Virus record (IMG/VR): IMGVR_UViG_3300029309_000331
Span: 1 to 24,575 of that record
Direction: 5' to 3' (one strand)
DNA length: 24,575 nucleotides
Source of the DNA: a virus
Under the pieces are notes generated by a model. The model made no database searches. It was not told the DNA's origin and saw only the letters and a list, made by a program, of their open reading frames with translations. The position numbers were made by a program, and so were the translations under genes. Shown here in pieces: positions 20,918 to 24,575 of the stretch (the stretch's first letter is position 1; each line of letters starts with the position of its first letter).

Positions 20918-21701
20918 TTACGGGCTGTCCGAGGGCTTCACGGAGCTCTCGGAAGTCCAGCACATATTCCATGGAGTTGATCACGCCTTCGTAGGGATCA
21001 TCCATATCCGGCGTGTAGTCCTCGGGCTCAGTGCTCCGTAGCTCCACGTCCTCGCCAACAGCCAGATTTGCAAATGTGTTGGCCACGTCGAGAGGTGGCA
21101 CTTCTAAGGCCACCTCATCGGCGCTCTCAGCAGCGCCACTAAACATTGCCAGCTCAGAGGCCCGACGATTGCGGAGACCATCGAGTGGCTTGCCGTCTGC
21201 GTTGATGTAGGCGGGCATTTTTTCCATGACCGTAGCAAGATCACGCTGACCGTTGTCGGTGAGGGCGTTGAGGTTGCCCGGTCCCAAGTTGTACGCGAAT
21301 GAAGTCAGCGCATTTATCTGACTGTCGTTAAGGCTGGTGTAGCCATGGCCCGCTGCCTGCTCGTAGCGGTCGAGCTTGGCCACCACGTCGTCACGCACTT
21401 CCTGAATTTCGTCACGCATGAGTTGCTCGGCCTGCTCGATAGTGATCGAGCGCTCGCCGCTGCGCAGCTCGTCCTCGGGTATGCCGAGCGCCTTCGCAGC
21501 GCGCTTGATGTTCGTGCCATAGCCAATGCTGTATTGCGCGCCGTCGTTGTACGCGGTCAGGTAGCGCCGGTTGCTACCGCTGGGAGTGATCGCGCCGGAT
21601 GCCTCGAAGTGACGGATCAAACCAAACAGATCGTCCATGGAGCCAGCCTCGTGGCCGCTGACATATCCGTTGGTGGCTGGTGCGCCGATTGGGTCGGCCA
21701 T
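20895..21701 (-). CDS. Endolysin, GH24 lysozyme-like muramidase
   Basis: A 268-residue protein starting MADPIGAPATNGYVSG. The frame runs far upstream, but the extension is Ser/Arg-rich non-coding sequence. CGGAGACAAGCC before the ATG at 21701 sets the start. The N-terminal ~180 residues are a glycoside hydrolase 24 domain that cuts peptidoglycan: E33 (IRHFEASG), D53 and S58 in YNDGAQYSIGYGTN, then LNDSQINALTSFAYNLGPGN and RRASELAMF. The usual catalytic Thr is Ser here, and the E-to-D spacing is longer than in T4 lysozyme. A C-terminal acidic extension (~190-268) is unusual. No signal peptide, so a holin would be needed. A terminator lies between it and the upstream gene. Confidence 0.85.
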   Translation of the reverse strand: MADPIGAPATNGYVSGHEAGSMDDLFGLIRHFEASGAITPSGSNRRYLTAYNDGAQYSIGYGTNIKRAAKALGIPEDELRSGERSITIEQAEQLMRDEIQEVRDDVVAKLDRYEQAAGHGYTSLNDSQINALTSFAYNLGPGNLNALTDNGQRDLATVMEKMPAYINADGKPLDGLRNRRASELAMFSGAAESADEVALEVPPLDVANTFANLAVGEDVELRSTEPEDYTPDMDDPYEGVINSMEYVLDFRELREALGQPVTKIQYRP

Positions 21702-21764
21702 GGCTTGTCTCCGGTTGTTACGCCGAAAGATTAGGGCGAGTACGGGTGCCGTGTCGTCCTGCTG

Positions 21765-21822
21765 AAAAAGAGTGGACCCCGCCGATGCACGTTGAGACCG
21801 AGTGCTAGGGGTGGCGGGGTCC
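21765..21822 (-). terminator. Leftward intrinsic terminator before endolysin
   Basis: A perfect 10-bp inverted repeat (GGACCCCGCC at 21774-21783 and GGCGGGGTCC at 21813-21822, 29-base loop) is followed on the minus strand by ACTCTTTTT. It lies downstream of the Rap1a-like gene and 73 bases upstream of the endolysin start, so the endolysin must have its own promoter or need read-through. Confidence 0.7.
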
Positions 21823-21855
21823 GAGTGGGCTGTAACCGCCGAGAGAATAAAACGG

Positions 21856-22239
21856 CTACAGCGCTTTTCCGAAATTCTGTGGACACGGGAAGGCTTCGAG
21901 CACAGCGAGTGGGGCCACGACCTCGAGGATGCCGCTGGGTTGGTCGAGGAGTTCGTTGTTGACGAGAAAACTGCCGAAGAGATCGAGTAGCTTGTAGTTC
22001 GTGATGTCGTGCGGCATGCAGATGACCGGTGTGAGGTCGTTGCCGAGTGTGCCCATCGCTGAGGCACCGCTGATGGTGCCACGGGCGTAGGCCCACAGCG
22101 GGTCGCCGGGTACTTCGACATGGAGTTGGAGATCGGTCATCCATTCCCACGGTGGCGTGGTGTATGGGACGTAACGCTGGGCGGCGGCTGTGGCCGAGGC
22201 GAACAGGCCAACGAGGGCCATGGTGATGCGGGCATACAT
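21856..22239 (-). CDS. Secreted Rap1a/Tai-like protein
   Basis: A 127-residue protein starting MYARITMALVGLFASATAAA, with AAGGA before the ATG; the longer frame upstream overlaps the HNH gene. It begins with a clear signal peptide (cleavage probably after ASATAAA, about residue 20). The mature part has two cysteines, C74 (PVICMPHDIT) and C119 (EAFPCP). The layout YARGTISGA...C-x-P-x-x-I-T...L..LF-x-x-FLVNNELLDQP...A-x-x-x-L-E-A-F-P-C resembles the Rap1a/Tai family, periplasmic immunity proteins against type VI secreted peptidoglycan amidases, also seen in phages. Next to an endolysin it may modulate cell-wall hydrolysis or guard the infected cell. The family call is by pattern and not certain. 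Confidence 0.62.
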   Translation of the reverse strand: MYARITMALVGLFASATAAAQRYVPYTTPPWEWMTDLQLHVEVPGDPLWAYARGTISGASAMGTLGNDLTPVICMPHDITNYKLLDLFGSFLVNNELLDQPSGILEVVAPLAVLEAFPCPQNFGKAL

Positions 22240-22241
22240 GA

Positions 22242-22604
22242 CTATTCCTTGAGAGTGCCGGGGACGTAACTCCGTCCGAGAGCCCGGATGGCGGCCTGTT
22301 CGGCGGAAGTGGCACGTTCGGTTTTCGGGATAAGTCCGAGGGCCATAGCCTCGGAAGCCGTGTGGTTCGCCTTCTTGGCGTTGCACTCGAGACAACAGAG
22401 GGCGACGTTCGGATGGTCGGGGCTACGGCCAGAGCCACCGAGTTGTTTCGGGATGATGTGGTCGAACGTGAGCTTGTCGGGCTGGTCGTACTGGCTGACG
22501 GCGAGTGGGCGGTCGCAGTACAGGCAGCGGTCGATGAGCGAGGCACGAGCGGGCTGGTGCTTGCGTGACCGGCGTGGGCGGCGGGGTGGTCCGGCCTTAC
22601 GCAT
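22242..22604 (-). CDS. HNH endonuclease
   Basis: A 120-residue HNH nuclease starting MRKAGPPRRPRRSRKH, with the ATG inside the last codons of the preceding gene (8-base overlap, ATGCGTAA). A basic N-terminus precedes the zinc-stabilised HNH fold: C27-x-x-C30, FDHIIPKQLGG (D48, H49), NVALCCLEC (N66, C71, C74) and NAKKANH (H81). All expected motif residues are present. HNH proteins of this size in phages include packaging-associated nucleases and free-standing homing or degradative enzymes. Here it lies far from terL and next to another nuclease, so a role in recombination or host-DNA breakdown is equally likely. Confidence 0.88.
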   Translation of the reverse strand: MRKAGPPRRPRRSRKHQPARASLIDRCLYCDRPLAVSQYDQPDKLTFDHIIPKQLGGSGRSPDHPNVALCCLECNAKKANHTASEAMALGLIPKTERATSAEQAAIRALGRSYVPGTLKE

Positions 22605-23400
22605 CGAGCTTGTCCGGCGTGCCGGTGGCAAGGGTCTCGAGATCGTCCATCATTTGCTTTGCCACGATCATGCAAAGGTCGATGTCCGGGTCTGAAAGAT
22701 CGAGTTCGTCGAGTGGGCCATTGTTCATGTGGACGTACAGCATGGCCTGTACGGCGAGGCTGAAATCGTCGTCCCAATCCTCGAGTATTGCTGCGGCCAC
22801 TGCCGAGTGGATGGTCGGGAAGGTCTTCTGCTCGACGATGCCGTCGATGAGTGGCCACACCATCGTGGCGTGCCGGTAGAAACGGGCGTCCTGATACATC
22901 TGCTCGGCAACGACACGGGGGAACATGACCGGCACGTTCTCCAATGGGCCCTCGCAAAAGAGCTCGAACAGATCTTCGACGCGCGCGATCCTCGTGTCGC
23001 GCAGTGAGATCATGTCGGGCAGCGGAAGGGGGTACTCGCTGACGGCCTTGTCAACGTGCTGCTCGATGGTGCTCTCAGCCAGTGAGCCAGCGCAGCGGGC
23101 TGCTGCCATGACGAGGGCAGGTTCGTACCTGTCCCACTCGGGCGGCAACAGGCAGGAAGCGGCGGCTCTGTATTTCGTGGCGTCGTTGTCGGGCTGGTCG
23201 GTCTTGTCGATGCTGACGACGGCGACGAGGACGGCGAGGACGTTCTCATCAATACCTGCCTCGGCCACGATGGTGTCGTAGGCTTCGATCATGGCGGGCT
23301 TGAAGCCGGATTGGGCTTCGGCAATTTGGTCGTCCGGTATCTCGGTCGGGTCTTCCCACACGAGGTCGGCGACATCTAGGTCGTCTGGCTTTCGTGCCAT
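22597..23400 (-). CDS. Helical unknown protein
   Basis: A 267-residue acidic, apparently all-helical protein, MARKPDDLDVADLVWEDPTE.... No catalytic motif is obvious. Repeated Ala/Leu/Val helices (LAVLVAVVS, ALVMAAARCAGSLAEST, SAVAAAILEDWDDDFSLAVQ) suggest a bundle, perhaps for protein-protein contact. The motif GACCGACC lies 17 bases before the ATG, with GAGAGAG closer. It overlaps the upstream nuclease by 25 bases and the downstream HNH gene by 8, so it is translationally linked with both and may act with them. Confidence 0.65.
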   Translation of the reverse strand: MARKPDDLDVADLVWEDPTEIPDDQIAEAQSGFKPAMIEAYDTIVAEAGIDENVLAVLVAVVSIDKTDQPDNDATKYRAAASCLLPPEWDRYEPALVMAAARCAGSLAESTIEQHVDKAVSEYPLPLPDMISLRDTRIARVEDLFELFCEGPLENVPVMFPRVVAEQMYQDARFYRHATMVWPLIDGIVEQKTFPTIHSAVAAAILEDWDDDFSLAVQAMLYVHMNNGPLDELDLSDPDIDLCMIVAKQMMDDLETLATGTPDKLDA

Positions 23401-23795
23401 GGTTTATCTCTCTCTTGGTCGGTCTCTTCGGTTGGGCGGGGCCCGTAGCCCTGCTGAGTAAGGAAGGCGCGGTAGAGGGCCATCCACTCGTGCAGACGCA
23501 TGAAGACGTATGAGTTCTCCATCGACTGCTTGTTGCGGCGGGTGATGACTACGGGCAGGTCGTTGCCGCAGTTCTTCACTGCCTGTGCCATGAACTCGGT
23601 GGGGTTGATCTTCTCGACGCGCTTGGCTTCGATAGCGATGCCCGGAGTTCCAATGAGGTCGGCGAGGGCTTCTTTACGGCCCCCGCCGGACAACGGCGTG
23701 CGGTGGGAGGAGATGCCGCACTGCGCGTTGAAGTATTCGGCGAGGTCGCGCTCGTAGCGGTCGCCCTTTTGTTTTGATCCGCGCCCCGTCACCAT
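23376..23795 (-). CDS. PD-(D/E)XK nuclease, Holliday-junction-resolvase-like
   Basis: A 139-residue protein, MVTGRGSKQKGDRYERDLAE.... The arrangement GSKQKGDRYERDLAEYF (E15), SGGGRKEALADLIGTP (D46), IAIEAKRVE (E56-x-K58) and AQAVKNCGNDLPVVITRRNKQS is the PD-(D/E)XK fold as used by phage and archaeal Holliday-junction resolvases and by related repair nucleases. All catalytic residues are present and the size is normal. It probably resolves branched DNA during replication or recombination before packaging. GGAG is present before the ATG, and it starts 3 bases after the regulator gene. A restriction-like role is the alternative. Confidence 0.8.
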   Translation of the reverse strand: MVTGRGSKQKGDRYERDLAEYFNAQCGISSHRTPLSGGGRKEALADLIGTPGIAIEAKRVEKINPTEFMAQAVKNCGNDLPVVITRRNKQSMENSYVFMRLHEWMALYRAFLTQQGYGPRPTEETDQERDKPWHESQTT

Positions 23796-23798
23796 CGC

Positions 23799-24095
23799 CT
23801 AGTCTCCGCTGTAGCCCGCACGGGCGCGGCAACGGGTACACATGTAGTAGCCCTTGGGTCTCTCTTCGGTTGAGCCACAACGTATGCACGGGCGTTTCCA
23901 GCGGGGAGCGTCTTCGGATGGAAGGCGGGCATACTTGGCACCGTCGAATGTTCGGATGCCGTAGCGGTGGAGCAGACGCTTGAGCGTGTCGATTGATACG
24001 TCGAGCTTGTCTGCCTGTTCACCGTATGATCGCCTCAGTTGATTACGCTTGAGCCACTGGACCTGCCGTTTGGTGAGGTGTACCTCTTTGCCCAT
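23799..24095 (-). CDS. HTH and zinc-ribbon regulator
   Basis: A 98-residue protein, MGKEVHLTKRQVQWLKRNQL.... Residues 8-48 form a helix-turn-helix (YGEQADKLDVSIDTLKRLLHRYGI). Residues 66-90 form a zinc ribbon with C70-x-x-C73 and C86-x-x-C89 (WKRPCIRCGS, YYMCTRC). The combination occurs in small phage DNA-binding proteins. It is the first gene of the leftward nuclease/lysis operon and starts ten bases from a 13-base palindrome, CAGATTTAATCTG, so it may repress itself and the divergent rightward promoter. No obvious ribosome site; only GTCGGCGA precedes the ATG. Confidence 0.78.
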   Translation of the reverse strand: MGKEVHLTKRQVQWLKRNQLRRSYGEQADKLDVSIDTLKRLLHRYGIRTFDGAKYARLPSEDAPRWKRPCIRCGSTEERPKGYYMCTRCRARAGYSGD

Positions 24096-24104
24096 TCGCC
24101 GACC

Positions 24105-24123
24105 CAGATTAAATCTGTTTACA
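24105..24123. promoter_or_regulatory. Palindromic operator next to HTH gene
   Basis: CAGATT-A-AATCTG (24105-24117) is a perfect 6-1-6 palindrome ten bases upstream of the HTH/zinc-ribbon start. It overlaps TAAATCTGTTTACA (24110-24123), whose reverse complement occurs exactly at 17208-17221. Confidence 0.6.
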
Positions 24124-24167
24124 TCTTTTATGCGTCAATGCTGAAGTCGTCAAGACATGTGAACTAC

Positions 24168-24210
24168 CGGCGCTCTGCCCCCCCAAGGGGCAGGGAGCGC
24201 CCCGGTTCCG
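24168..24210. repeat. Two adjacent GC-rich hairpins
   Basis: GGCGCTC...TGCCCC pairs with GGGGCA...GAGCGCC around a short CCCAA loop. It is followed directly by CCCCGG-TT-CCGGGG, whose last bases lie just before the left arm of a long inverted repeat. There is no T-tract on either side, so these are not intrinsic terminators. Confidence 0.6.
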
Positions 24211-24269
24211 GGGTCAATCGTTCAGGGTTCAGGATCAGGCAACAACCTGTCGGCGAAAACAATTAGGTT

Positions 24270-24307
24270 AAATCCGATTTGACAGCTCATTTTTTTCGAG
24301 CTAGTCT
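24270..24307 (+). promoter_or_regulatory. Sigma70-like promoter with overlapping operator
   Basis: TTGACA (24279-24284), a 17-base spacer and TAGTCT (24302-24307) make a strong promoter for the gene at 24441. AAATC-C-GATTT (24270-24280) is a palindrome overlapping the -35, and GATTTGACA is shared with the site at 9824-9831. The spacer itself contains an AGCTC/GAGCT inverted pair. Confidence 0.65.
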
Positions 24308-24332
24308 CCCCCTTCAGACGGAAACACTGAAG

Positions 24333-24370
24333 AGCGTTTTCTCTCTCCGCTTACGCTTCGAGAAAACGCT
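24333..24370 (+). repeat. 11-bp hairpin in 5' leader
   Basis: AGCGTTTTCTC (24333-24343) and GAGAAAACGCT (24360-24370) form a perfect 11-bp stem with a 16-base loop, in the expected 5' leader of the gene at 24441. CTTCAG/CTGAAG (24312-24317/24327-24332) makes a smaller stem just upstream. No T-tract follows. Confidence 0.65.
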
Positions 24371-24440
24371 ACTGAAACTGATCCTGAACCCTGAACGAAG
24401 GCCAAAGTTGACCTTTAGTACTCCTTCAGTAGAGGCGGGC

Positions 24441-24575
24441 ATGTCGAAAATCGACCGCGCACAACTCAACTTACGCGCGAAACAGGTTTACGACGCTTCG
24501 GTGGACGCAGCCCGCAAGCGGAACCGAGAACGTGACCCGGTTGCCGCTGCTGCTGTCGATTTGATCAGAGAAAAA
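24441..24575 (+). CDS. Rightward protein cut by window end
   Basis: An ATG at 24441, with AGAGG six bases upstream, opens a frame to the window edge: MSKIDRAQLNLRAKQVYDAS..., 45 residues seen, helical and basic (AARKRNRERDP). It is probably expressed from the promoter at 24279-24307 through a ~130-base structured leader. Too little is present to assign a family. Position beside an operator-rich, palindrome-rich region suggests a replication or lysis-lysogeny control protein, but this is inference. Confidence 0.6.
   Translation, partial: MSKIDRAQLNLRAKQVYDASVDAARKRNRERDPVAAAAVDLIREK

Larger units (their letters stand above)
24218..24398. repeat. Perfect 21-bp inverted repeat, 139-base spacing
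   Basis: Positions 24218-24238 (TCGTTCAGGGTTCAGG then ATCAG) and 24378-24398 are exact reverse complements. Between them lie a promoter and a second 11-bp hairpin. The left arm precedes the promoter and the right arm ends about 42 bases before the start of the rightward gene. Such long, perfect arms suggest an origin, a recombination site or a looping regulatory element. Confidence 0.8.

Noticed and set aside
21731-22957. Leftward frame of 408 codons across the HNH and Rap1a-like genes
   Set aside because: Its Arg/Pro/His-rich product conflicts with two better-supported genes in another frame, and it runs through a terminator.

Overview
The window is a piece of a tailed double-stranded DNA bacteriophage genome (Caudoviricetes), G+C-rich and gene-dense. 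The evidence is a large terminase subunit, a portal-type protein, a tail-fibre-like protein, a GH24 endolysin and two tyrosine recombinases, together with phage-style packing of genes through ATGA/TGATG overlaps. Two integrases and several HTH regulators point to a temperate or integrative element. The host cannot be read directly. The consistent AAAGGA-type ribosome sites, the G+C content and the CobS/CobT-like genes fit a proteobacterial, perhaps aquatic, host; that is inference. No DNA polymerase, capsid or tRNA gene is visible.

Layout. (1) 7336 to 1, leftward: packaging and structural module. It holds a Zn-binding candidate small terminase, an 80-aa protein, TerL, the portal, a run of five tiny Lys/Arg-rich genes, a coiled-coil protein and a tail-fibre-like protein cut by the window edge. 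(2) 7337-7724: divergent intergenic region. (3) 7725-18624, rightward: accessory/early module. It starts with small unknown genes punctuated by hairpins and a repeated CCCGAAGGGGAATA element. Then come a DUF2958 protein, a CobS-like AAA+ ATPase, several regulators, a CobT-like HExxH/VWA gene broken by a -1 frame change, three small overlapping genes, a LuxR-type HTH protein and integrase 1. (4) 19927-18605, leftward: integrase 2, overlapping integrase 1 tail to tail. (5) 19928-20416: a structured intergenic region with one perfect DnaA box, then three tiny rightward genes. (6) 24095-20895, leftward: an HTH/zinc-ribbon regulator, a PD-(D/E)XK nuclease, a helical protein, an HNH nuclease, a secreted Rap1a/Tai-like protein and the endolysin. 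(7) 24096-24440: an operator- and palindrome-rich divergent region with a good sigma70-like promoter, followed by a rightward gene cut by the window end.

How it fits together. Packaging and structural genes form one leftward unit. The rightward module centres on a MoxR/CobS-type ATPase with its VWA partner. The 24.1-24.4 kb region looks like a regulatory switch or replication/attachment locus. Short palindromic sequences sharing AGATTT/GATTTGACA recur at 9.8, 17.2, 24.1 and 24.27 kb and may be one operator family. A second recurring signal, GACCGACC, sits just upstream of several start codons and was used to choose starts, including that of integrase 2.
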